This document shows positions 28,791 to 36,723 of a stretch of DNA of 64,000 bases, one piece after another. This DNA comes from JADJEK01 sp052034255 (GTDB lineage Bacteria > Planctomycetota > B15-G4 > JADJEK01): contig JBPOIU010000045.1 in assembly GCA_052034255.1 (NCBI GenBank), positions 1 to 64,000 on the forward strand. The letters run 5' to 3'. The notes below the pieces were generated by a model that did no database searches, had not been told where the DNA came from, and saw only the letters and a program-made list of their open reading frames with translations. A program made the translations under genes and the position numbers. Positions within the stretch are counted from its first letter, which is position 1; each line of letters starts with the position of its first letter.

Positions 28791-28988
28791 GACAGCAGGG
28801 ACCAGCGTCGCCGACGCGCGTTCGGGTTCACGGGAGCGGCGAAATTTCAGGACCAAGCCTCGACCTGGACCAGCCCGCGCACGACGAAAGGTGAACTCGG
28901 CTCGATATCGTGGCGCGCCTCGTCCGCCCGCCGGAGCGCGATCCCGACGTCGCGTCGAGATCGAGTTCCGCACCCCCACCGAACCCCG

Positions 28989-30233
28989 ATGCCCGCCCCA
29001 GCCGCCCCAGCCGCAAATGACGCCCGGACTCCAGCTCGACGCCTCGCCGCCGCGTGCGGCTTGGTGGCGGTCGGAGCGTTTGGGGTGGCGCTCGGTCTCG
29101 ATCCCGAGTTCCTTGCGCGGCGCGCCAGCTCCGATGGAACATTGCAGCCGTACACGCTGCAGTGGCTCGGCATCTACCGCATGATCGCGTCGTGCTGCGC
29201 CGGACTCTTCGCGGTGGTCAGCGCCCTCGCGTGGCGCGCGGCGCCCACGCTCGGACCGATGCTCGCGCGACACGCATTACTGATGCGCAAGCTCGCGGTC
29301 GCGGGGTTCGCGCTCGTGCTCGCGGTGCTCGCGCTCGAGTCGACGTGCCGGCTGCTGGAGATGCGTCAGGACGTCGTGCGCCAAGGTCACGATTTCGAAG
29401 CGGAGGCGCGAGAGTTCATGCGCCGCGTCGCCCCGCAACAGAACGCCGACGGATTCCGCGACGAATCGTTCGACCGGCCGCGAGCGGGTGGCGAACGTCG
29501 CGTACTGGTGATCGGCGACTCGTTCGCGTTCGGGTTCGGCATCGACGATCGTGCGCGAACGTTCCCCGCCGCGTTGGAAGCCGAACTGAGCTCGGCGCAT
29601 CCGACCGACGTGTTCAACGCCGGTGTGCCTGGAGCCGACAGCGAGCGCGAGTTGGCGGTGCTCGAGCAAACACTGCCGCGCGTGGATCCCGACCTCGTGC
29701 TGCTCGCGTGGTTCGTGAACGACGCCGAGTCGAACGCGTGCAAGCAGGAATACGTGCAGCAGAGTCGCCTGCTGCCCCTGATCTCCGACGTGCTGTTGCG
29801 CCACAGCGCGCTGTGGCGGCGGCTCGAGCCCGCGTTGGTCGCCGTGTGCGTGCGCTGCGGCGCGAAGGCGTCGTACCTCGATCATCTGCGCCGGCTCTAC
29901 GACGCGCCCTCGGGCGCACGCTGGTCCCAGCGCGCGGCGTTCATCGGACTGCTCGAGCGCGCGCGCCACGGGGATCGGCACGTCGCCGTCGTGTTGTTCC
30001 CGTTGGTCGAGGACTTCGACGACCATCCGCTCGCGGAGGTCCACACGTTGCTGCGCGCGACTTGCGCGCAGGCGGGCGTGCCTTGCTTCGATCTCCACGA
30101 CGTGCTGCGCCACGAACCCGCCGAGTCGCTGCAAACCAGCGCCCTCGATCATCATCTGAACGAGAAAGGGTGCGCGCTCGCGGCGCGAGCCGTGGCGCGA
30201 TTCGTCGCCGAAGCGGGCTTCGCGGCGCGCTGA
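28989..30233 (+). CDS. Membrane-anchored SGNH/GDSL-like hydrolase
   Basis: About 414 residues. The N-terminal ~120 residues hold three hydrophobic helices. The outside domain is SGNH-like: block I VLVIGDSFAFGFGID (Ser nucleophile), a GVPGADSERE loop with Gly for block II, LLAWFVNDAES for block III (Asn), and LDHHLNEKG for the Asp-x-x-His-like block V. Such proteins deacylate or transfer acyl groups on surface polysaccharides or lipids. The open frame begins earlier, but ATG 28989 starts the first helix region cleanly. It is divergent from the sigma-fusion cluster. Confidence 0.8.
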   Translation: MPAPAAPAANDARTPARRLAAACGLVAVGAFGVALGLDPEFLARRASSDGTLQPYTLQWLGIYRMIASCCAGLFAVVSALAWRAAPTLGPMLARHALLMRKLAVAGFALVLAVLALESTCRLLEMRQDVVRQGHDFEAEAREFMRRVAPQQNADGFRDESFDRPRAGGERRVLVIGDSFAFGFGIDDRARTFPAALEAELSSAHPTDVFNAGVPGADSERELAVLEQTLPRVDPDLVLLAWFVNDAESNACKQEYVQQSRLLPLISDVLLRHSALWRRLEPALVAVCVRCGAKASYLDHLRRLYDAPSGARWSQRAAFIGLLERARHGDRHVAVVLFPLVEDFDDHPLAEVHTLLRATCAQAGVPCFDLHDVLRHEPAESLQTSALDHHLNEKGCALAARAVARFVAEAGFAAR

Positions 30234-30320
30234 CGGGCGCGCGAGCTTTCACGAAATTCCGCGTGACGCTCCGCGTGCGTTCCGGATGGAGCCCTTCTTG
30301 CCCATCGGCCGGAGCCAACC

Positions 30321-31901
30321 ATGCGCACGCTCGCTGTCCGGAAAGAGATCGCCCTTTCCCTGGTGTTTTCCATCGCTCTCGGGGCCCGCGAGGTCGTCGC
30401 GGGCGACTTCAACGGCGACGGCTACGAGGACCTCGTCGTCGGCGCACCCCACGAGACCGTGGGATCCGCGGTCGAAGCGGGCAGCGCGTTCGTGATGTAC
30501 GGATCGGCGACTGGGATCGCGACGACCCCGGCGAGCACGTTCATCCTGCCCTTGATCGGCCTCGAGGAAGGCGCGTACGACCGCCTCGGCACGAGCATCG
30601 CGGTCGGCAACTTCGATGGGGACGCCTACGACGACGCCGCGATCGCGGTCCCGGGCCGGGCCGTCGCCGGAAAGTCGCGCGCCGGGATCGTGGTCGTGTT
30701 GCGTGGCTCGCAGTTCGGGCTGTCCACCGCCGGCGTACAGGCGTTCCACCAGAACTCGAAGGGCATCAAGGACAAGGTCGAGGCGTATGCGAAGCACCAG
30801 CCCACGCAGAGCTTCGAGCTCTTCGGGTCGGCGATGTGCTGCGCGGACTTCGACGGCAATGGATACGACGATCTGGCCATCGGCGTCATCGAGTCGATCA
30901 AGGTGAAGAAACAAGTCCTGTCCGGCGCGGGCGCCGTGCACGTTCTGTACGGATCCGCCAAGGGACTGCGCGCCAAGAAGAACCAACTCTGGCACCTCGG
31001 CTCGAAGGGCATCCCTGGCGATCCGAAGGCGGACGCCGCGTGGGGCCTGCGCTTGACCGCGGGCGATTTCGACGGCGATGGCGCAGACGACCTCGTCGCT
31101 GGTGCGGATCATTACACGTTCGACGCCGACTCCGAGGGCGCGTTCTCCGTGCTCTACGGCAAGAAGAAGACGGGCCTGCATCGCGCGCGCGCGCAGTGGT
31201 TCGACGAAGCCACGCTCGGAGGGCCCGCCGCGGGCAGCTACACGGGATTCACGTCCGGGCTCGCGGCCGGCGACTTCAACGGCGACGGGCGCGACGATCT
31301 CGCGATCGGGAGTCCAGGCGTGACGCTGAACGCACAACCGTTGTGCGGGCAGTTCTACGTGATGACGTCGACGTCGACCGGTCTGGACGCCAGCGCGACG
31401 CACCTCTGGAACCGCACGCAATTGCTCGTGAACGGCAGCACGCAGGCGAGCCTGTATTTCGGTCAGGAACTCGCCAGCGGCGACTTCAACGGGGATGGGT
31501 TCGAGGATCTGGGAGTCGGCGTGCCCGGACAGAACGATGGCGCGATTCAAGCCTCGGGCGCCGTCCAGGTCTTCCTGGGCACGGCGAGCGGCATCACGGC
31601 CGTCACGGACGTCGTGATCGACCAGGACACGGGCACGATCCCCGGCGTCAACGACGCCGCCGATCAACTCGGCGCCCATCTCGCGACCGCGGATTTCAAC
31701 GGCGACTCGTTCGTCGACGTCGCCTGCGGCATGCCGTTCCACGAGGCCGCCGGCTTTAACTCCGCCGGCGCCGTGCTGGTGCTGCAAGGATCGCTCACGG
31801 GTGTCGCCACGAACGGCGGCCACTTCGTCGACGAATCGTCGGCGGTCATCGGAGCGACACCCGCCAGCAGCGAGCAGTTCGGCGGTGCGTTGGGCTCGTG
31901 A
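30321..31901 (+). CDS. Secreted FG-GAP (integrin-alpha-like) repeat protein
   Basis: A 526-residue protein with an N-terminal signal-like stretch (IALSLVFSIALGAREVVA). It then has seven calcium-binding FG-GAP motifs: DFNGDGYEDL, NFDGDAYDDA, DFDGNGYDDL, DFDGDGADDL, DFNGDGRDDL, DFNGDGFEDL and DFNGDSFVDV. Seven repeats make one complete beta-propeller. The gene has a GGAG six bases before ATG 30321. Such propellers are abundant at planctomycete surfaces and probably bind ligands or matrix. It is convergent with the flavoprotein gene, 27 nt away. Confidence 0.92.
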   Translation: MRTLAVRKEIALSLVFSIALGAREVVAGDFNGDGYEDLVVGAPHETVGSAVEAGSAFVMYGSATGIATTPASTFILPLIGLEEGAYDRLGTSIAVGNFDGDAYDDAAIAVPGRAVAGKSRAGIVVVLRGSQFGLSTAGVQAFHQNSKGIKDKVEAYAKHQPTQSFELFGSAMCCADFDGNGYDDLAIGVIESIKVKKQVLSGAGAVHVLYGSAKGLRAKKNQLWHLGSKGIPGDPKADAAWGLRLTAGDFDGDGADDLVAGADHYTFDADSEGAFSVLYGKKKTGLHRARAQWFDEATLGGPAAGSYTGFTSGLAAGDFNGDGRDDLAIGSPGVTLNAQPLCGQFYVMTSTSTGLDASATHLWNRTQLLVNGSTQASLYFGQELASGDFNGDGFEDLGVGVPGQNDGAIQASGAVQVFLGTASGITAVTDVVIDQDTGTIPGVNDAADQLGAHLATADFNGDSFVDVACGMPFHEAAGFNSAGAVLVLQGSLTGVATNGGHFVDESSAVIGATPASSEQFGGALGS

Positions 31902-31928
31902 CGCCGCGGACGCGCCGCCTCTTCGCGA

Positions 31929-33410
31929 TCAGTGATCGCGTTCGAGCGCGACCGGTTGCGCAGCGGCCGCGGTGGACGCCGCCTTGTCGCGCTGCTCTTC
32001 CCAGTACGTCGGCTGGCCGAGCAGCTTGCGGGCGAGGTCCTGCCCGAGGCAAACCGTCAGCGCCATGTTGTTGTAGTAGAACTGCCCGGTTCGGCCGACG
32101 GCGGCCAAGTTCGGCACCGCGCGAATCTTGTCCCACAGCACATTCAGGCGCGCCACGTAGTCGATCGGATAGATCGGATACGCGTCCTTCGCGACGCGGA
32201 CCTTGATCGACTCGACGTCCTCGCGCTTCAGGTGCTTCAGCTTGACCAAGCCGTCGACGACCTTGTTCTCGAGGTCCTTGCGGTCGATGTCCTCGAGTCC
32301 TTGCGGCGGCGAGTACTCGGCGCAGACCGAGTCCTTGCCCGCCGGCGCCAGGCACTTCACCGCGCGCGTCGGGAAGTAGAGGCGGTTGAAGATCAGATCC
32401 GGCTCGCCGTAGTAGGTGTAGAGGAAGTCGGCGTTCGTGATCGGCTTCTTCGTCGTCACGTAGACCAGCGCGATCGACAAGTAGTCGACCTTCGCGCGCG
32501 GCACTTCGAGACAGTCCGCGAGCTCGTGGATCGAGCCCGTCCACACCACGTGATCGGGTTGGTCGATCGCGCCCGTGCCCCATTCGACGCGCGTGATGCG
32601 ACCGCTGCCGTCGCGGCTGATCTTGGTGCCGCCGGAGTTCGTGATCAGCGTGCCACCGAGGCGCAGGAACTCGTCCTTGATGCCCTCGGCGATCATGCCG
32701 ATGCCGCCGTGCGGGTACATGACCCGCGGCATGTTCTTCGACCGCAGGTTCAGCCACATCTTGTAGGCGATGTCGATCGACTTGATCAGCTTCTTCTTCA
32801 GCGACGGCGGCGCGGGTTTCGCGGCCACGCGCTGCCCGGCGACCTTCGACAGATAGCGGTCCTGCCCGGTGTCGATCTCGTTCGCGATCGTGCGGCGCGC
32901 GAGGATCCACCAGTCGCGATGGAGTTCGCCGCCCTTGATCGCGGGCAGCTTCTTCTCGATGTACGGGCCGAAGAACGTGTCGTACATCGACTGGCCGTAC
33001 AGGAACTTCGTGAATCCCTGGAAGTCCTGCTCGGTCGGATGCTCGCTCTTCACGAGCTTCTTGAAGTTGTGGATCATCGCCGCGGGCGGCAGCTTGAACA
33101 GCGACCCGACCGTCGGCGGCCACGCGATCTCGCGGCCCTTGAAGTGTGCGCTGATGCGGAAGTCGATCTCGTCCTTCGGCCCGCGCACCAGGCGGCGCGC
33201 GTAGTCCGAGACGTCGGGGCGCACGTTCAAGAAGAAGTAGTGCGGACCGACGTCGAACACGAAGCCGTCGTCGACGAACGAGCGGGCGAGCCCGCCGACG
33301 CGGTCGCGGCGTTCGATCAGCGTGACTTCGTGGCCAGCGGCGGCGAGGCGTTCAGCGGTCGTCAGTCCGCACAGTCCGGCACCGACGACGACGTAGCGTT
33401 TGCGGCTCAG
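31929..33410 (-). CDS. FAD-dependent amine-oxidase-like flavoprotein with CTG start
   Basis: About 493 residues. The N-terminus carries the dinucleotide-binding fold VVVGAGLCGLTTAERLAAAG, then an ERRDRVGGLARSF loop and FDVGPHYFF, as in protoporphyrinogen-oxidase, amine-oxidase or UDP-galactopyranose-mutase-like flavoproteins. The first ATG/GTG/TTG in frame is GTG 33260, which would cut off this FAD-binding fold. The frame is open back to a stop inside bipA with no standard start. CTG 33410 has AAGGAG exactly seven bases upstream, so I take it as the start. It follows bipA directly. The substrate is unknown; desaturation or isomerisation of a lipid or sugar is possible. Confidence 0.8.
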   Translation of the reverse strand: MSRKRYVVVGAGLCGLTTAERLAAAGHEVTLIERRDRVGGLARSFVDDGFVFDVGPHYFFLNVRPDVSDYARRLVRGPKDEIDFRISAHFKGREIAWPPTVGSLFKLPPAAMIHNFKKLVKSEHPTEQDFQGFTKFLYGQSMYDTFFGPYIEKKLPAIKGGELHRDWWILARRTIANEIDTGQDRYLSKVAGQRVAAKPAPPSLKKKLIKSIDIAYKMWLNLRSKNMPRVMYPHGGIGMIAEGIKDEFLRLGGTLITNSGGTKISRDGSGRITRVEWGTGAIDQPDHVVWTGSIHELADCLEVPRAKVDYLSIALVYVTTKKPITNADFLYTYYGEPDLIFNRLYFPTRAVKCLAPAGKDSVCAEYSPPQGLEDIDRKDLENKVVDGLVKLKHLKREDVESIKVRVAKDAYPIYPIDYVARLNVLWDKIRAVPNLAAVGRTGQFYYNNMALTVCLGQDLARKLLGQPTYWEEQRDKAASTAAAAQPVALERDH

Positions 33411-33412
33411 GA

Positions 33413-35296
33413 TCAGGCTCCTTCGTTTTCGAGAACGAGATCGTCGCCGCCCCCCACGCGCTTCGCCTTCTTGCGGTCGTTTTCATCGAGCAAGCGCTTG
33501 CGCAACCGGATCGAGTCCGGCGTCACCTCGACGAGTTCGTCGTCGTCGATGTACTCGAGCGCTTCTTCGAGTGCGAACACACGGGGCGGGGCGAGACGGA
33601 CGTTCTTTTCGGCACCCGCGGACCGCATGTTGGTGAGTTTTTTCTCACGGCCCACGTTGATCGTCAGGTCGCCCGGCTTGCAGTGCTCGCCGACGATCTG
33701 GCCGACGTACACCTCGTCCTGCGGACCGACGAAGAACACACCGCGGTCTTGCAGGCCTTCGAGTGCGTAGAACGTGACCGGATGCGACTCCATCGAGATC
33801 AGCGCGCCGTTGATGCGGTGCGGGATGGAGCCCTTGAAGAACTCGTACTGATAGAAGCTGTGGTGGATGATCGCTTCGCCCTGCGTCAGGGTCAGCAGGT
33901 GCGTGCGCAAGCCGATCAAACCACGCGACGGCACGTGGAACTCGAGGTGCGTGAGGTTGTTCTTCGTGTCCATGACCGCGACTTCGCCGCGGCGCGGACC
34001 GAGGACCTCGATGACCTTGCCGGCGTGCTGTTGCGGCACGTCGACGACGAGGATCTCGATCGGTTCGGCCTTCTTGCCGTTGATCTCGCGATAGATCGGA
34101 CGCGGCTTGCCGACCGCGAACTCGAAGCCCTCGCGGCGCATGTTCTCGATCAGGATGCCGAGGTGCAGCGTGCCGCGGCCCGAGACCTTGAAGGCATCCG
34201 GATCGGGCGTGTCCTCGACGCGCAGGGCGACGTTGCTCTGCAGTTCCTTGTACAGACGCTCGCGCAAGTGGCGTGAGGTCAGGAAGTCGCCCGAGCGGCC
34301 GGCGAACGGCGACGAGTTCACGTAGAACACCATCGAGATCGTCGGCTCGTCGATCGTGATCAGCGGCATCGGGATCGGGTTGTCGAGGTCCGCGATCGTG
34401 TCGCCGATGTCGATGTCCTCGATGCCCTGCACCGCGCACAGATCGCCGGCTTCGACTTCGTCGACCGGCTTGCGCTCCATGCCTTCGAACGAGAACAGCC
34501 CGCCGACGTTGACGTCCTTGCGCTTCCCGTCACGACGCAGCACCGCGACGCGGCGCTTCGTCTTCAGCACGCCGGCGTAGACGCGGCCGATCGCGATGCG
34601 CCCGACGTACTCGTTGTAGTCGAGCGACGTGACCTGGAACTGCAGCGGCTCATCGATCGGCGCACGCGGGGCGGGCACCGATTCCATGATCACTTCGAGC
34701 AGCGGGCGCATGTCCTTGCGCTCGTGGTCGAGCTCGCGGGTCGCGAACGAGTTCTTGCCGGACGCGTAGCACACGGCGAAATCGAGCGCCTCGTCGTCGG
34801 CGCCGAGCTCGACGAACAAGTCGAACACTTCGTCGAGCACCTCGTGCGGGCGCGCGTCCGGACGGTCGATCTTGTTGATGCAGACGATCGGCTTCAGCTT
34901 CTGCTCGAACGCCTTCTTCAACACGAACCGCGTCTGCGGCATCGGGCCTTCGAACGCGTCCACCACGAGCAGCGCCGAATCGGCGAGCTTCAACACACGC
35001 TCGACCTCGCCGCCGAAGTCGGCGTGGCCGGGCGTGTCGATGACGTTGATCTTCGCGTCGTTCCAGCGGATCGACGTGTTCTTCGCGAGGATCGTGATGC
35101 CGCGCTCGCGTTCGAGCGCGTTGTTGTCGAGCACGAGTTCGTCACCGACCGTTCGCGCTTCGACGGCGCCCGTGTACCGCATCAAGCGGTCCACGAGCGT
35201 CGTCTTGCCGTGGTCGACGTGCGCGATGATCGCGATGTTGCGCAGCTTGGAATTACGGCGCACACCGGCGGCCGGGACGATCGTGCTCTCAGGCAT
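33413..35296 (-). CDS. typA: Ribosome-associated GTPase BipA/TypA
   Basis: A 627-residue translational GTPase. It has G1 AHVDHGKTTLVDRL, G2 ERERGITI, G3 DTPGHADFGGEVER and G4 NKIDRPDARP, then the EF-G-like domains and the BipA C-terminal domain (RGLIGLRTHLLTLTQGEA, GSIPHRINGALISME, with VYVGQIVGEH before the end). It binds the ribosome and helps assembly or stress adaptation. ATG 35296 lies eight bases inside the glutamate dehydrogenase gene, so translation is probably coupled. Length is normal for the family. The 3' end supplies the ribosome site of the flavoprotein. Confidence 0.96.
   Translation of the reverse strand: MPESTIVPAAGVRRNSKLRNIAIIAHVDHGKTTLVDRLMRYTGAVEARTVGDELVLDNNALERERGITILAKNTSIRWNDAKINVIDTPGHADFGGEVERVLKLADSALLVVDAFEGPMPQTRFVLKKAFEQKLKPIVCINKIDRPDARPHEVLDEVFDLFVELGADDEALDFAVCYASGKNSFATRELDHERKDMRPLLEVIMESVPAPRAPIDEPLQFQVTSLDYNEYVGRIAIGRVYAGVLKTKRRVAVLRRDGKRKDVNVGGLFSFEGMERKPVDEVEAGDLCAVQGIEDIDIGDTIADLDNPIPMPLITIDEPTISMVFYVNSSPFAGRSGDFLTSRHLRERLYKELQSNVALRVEDTPDPDAFKVSGRGTLHLGILIENMRREGFEFAVGKPRPIYREINGKKAEPIEILVVDVPQQHAGKVIEVLGPRRGEVAVMDTKNNLTHLEFHVPSRGLIGLRTHLLTLTQGEAIIHHSFYQYEFFKGSIPHRINGALISMESHPVTFYALEGLQDRGVFFVGPQDEVYVGQIVGEHCKPGDLTINVGREKKLTNMRSAGAEKNVRLAPPRVFALEEALEYIDDDELVEVTPDSIRLRKRLLDENDRKKAKRVGGGDDLVLENEGA
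33418..33423 (-). promoter_or_regulatory. Shine-Dalgarno deciding a CTG start
   Basis: AAGGAG inside the last codons of bipA, with seven bases to CTG 33410. No ATG, GTG or TTG exists in frame between an upstream in-frame stop and the FAD-binding fold, so this site supports a non-canonical start. Confidence 0.7.
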
Positions 35297-36554
35297 AGAG
35301 TCCGCGCTTCTTCGTGACGGAGGCCACGCGGTCGACGGCGACGATGTACGCCGCGGTCCGCATGTTCGTCTTGTATTGCTCGGCCGTGGCGTGGACCTCG
35401 GCGAACGCCTTTTGCATCTTCTGGACGAGCTCCTTGTTCACGCGCTCTTCGTCCCAGAAGTAACCCATGCGGTCCTGGACCCACTCGAAGTAGGAGACCG
35501 TGACACCGCCCGCGTTCGCGAGGATGTCCGGGCAGACCAGGACACCCTTGTCGTCGAGAATCGCGTCGGCGTCCGCCGTCGTCGGGCCGTTCGCGCCTTC
35601 GACGATGATCTTGGCCTTCACGTTCTTCGCGTTCTTCGCCGTGATGACGTTCTCCGTCGCGGCCGGCACCAGCACGTCGCACTCGACTTCGACCAGCTTG
35701 TCGGCGTCGAGCGGCTTGCTGCCCTTGAAGCCGACGACCGACTTGGTCGCCTTCACGTGGGCGTGCAGCTTCGCGACGTCGAGCCCGAGCGGATTGTGGA
35801 TCGCGCCCTGGATGTCGGAGACGGCGACGATCTTCGCGCCTTGCTCGGCGATCAGCGTCGCGGCCCAGCCACCGACGTTGCCGAAGCCCTGAATCGCGAC
35901 CTTCGCGCCCTTCAGCTTCATCTTCTTCACGGCCGCGGCGCATTCGAGCGTCGCGAGCACGCCACGGCCCGTCGCGGCCGAACGACCGGCGGATCCGCCG
36001 AGACCGATCGGCTTGCCGGTGACGACCGCGGTCGTCGCTTGGCGGACGTGCATCGAGTACGTGTCCATGAACCAGGCCATGACCTGTTCATTGGTGTTGA
36101 CGTCGGGAGCCGGGACGTCCTTGTCCGGGCCGATGATGTCCATGATCGCTGCGGTGTAGCGACGCGTCATGCGTTCGAGCTCACCCTGCGACAGCGCCTT
36201 CGGGTCGCAGATGATGCCGCCCTTGCCACCGCCGAACGGGACGTTCACGACGGCGCACTTCATCGTCATCCAGGCCGCGAGCGCGCGGACCTCGTCGATG
36301 TCGACCTTCGAGTCGTAGCGGATGCCGCCCTTGGCCGGGCCGATCGCGGTGTTGTGCTGGACGCGATACCCGGTGAAGACGCGGAACGTGCCGTCGTCCA
36401 TCAAGACCGGGACCGCGACCGTCAGCTCGCGCGTCGGCGTCTTCAGGATGTCGCCGAGCCCGGGGTCGAGCTTCAGGTACTTGGCCGCGTTGTCGAAACG
36501 CTTCTTGAACTGTTCGAAGGGGTTGTGTTCTGCACCAGCCGCAGCGCCACTCAT
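35289..36554 (-). CDS. gdhA: Glutamate dehydrogenase
   Basis: A 421-residue Glu/Leu/Phe/Val dehydrogenase. It has GPAKGGIRYDSKVD, then MTMKCAVVNVPFGGGKGGI with the catalytic and substrate lysines, PAPDVNT, an NAD(P)-binding GFGNVGGWAA in the second domain, and NAGGVTVSYFEW near the C-terminus. It reversibly converts glutamate to 2-oxoglutarate and ammonia. The length fits the hexameric ~420-residue class, and the Rossmann motif is of the type usually NAD-linked. I start at ATG 36554; the in-frame extension to 36743 is not protein-like. It is the first gene of an operon with bipA and the flavoprotein. Confidence 0.95.
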   Translation of the reverse strand: MSGAAAGAEHNPFEQFKKRFDNAAKYLKLDPGLGDILKTPTRELTVAVPVLMDDGTFRVFTGYRVQHNTAIGPAKGGIRYDSKVDIDEVRALAAWMTMKCAVVNVPFGGGKGGIICDPKALSQGELERMTRRYTAAIMDIIGPDKDVPAPDVNTNEQVMAWFMDTYSMHVRQATTAVVTGKPIGLGGSAGRSAATGRGVLATLECAAAVKKMKLKGAKVAIQGFGNVGGWAATLIAEQGAKIVAVSDIQGAIHNPLGLDVAKLHAHVKATKSVVGFKGSKPLDADKLVEVECDVLVPAATENVITAKNAKNVKAKIIVEGANGPTTADADAILDDKGVLVCPDILANAGGVTVSYFEWVQDRMGYFWDEERVNKELVQKMQKAFAEVHATAEQYKTNMRTAAYIVAVDRVASVTKKRGLYA

Positions 36555-36723
36555 CGCGGGCACTCCGAGTTCAGGATTGGGGTCGAAAAGCGCGGAGCTT
36601 ACCCCACGATCCAGGGGACGGGCAAGGCGAGCGATCAAACGCCGCAGGGGGCGGCGCAATGCAGCGGGGTGAGGCGCGGGGCGTTTTTGCGTCGGTCTGG
36701 AGGGGGCTCGGCCAATCCACCCC

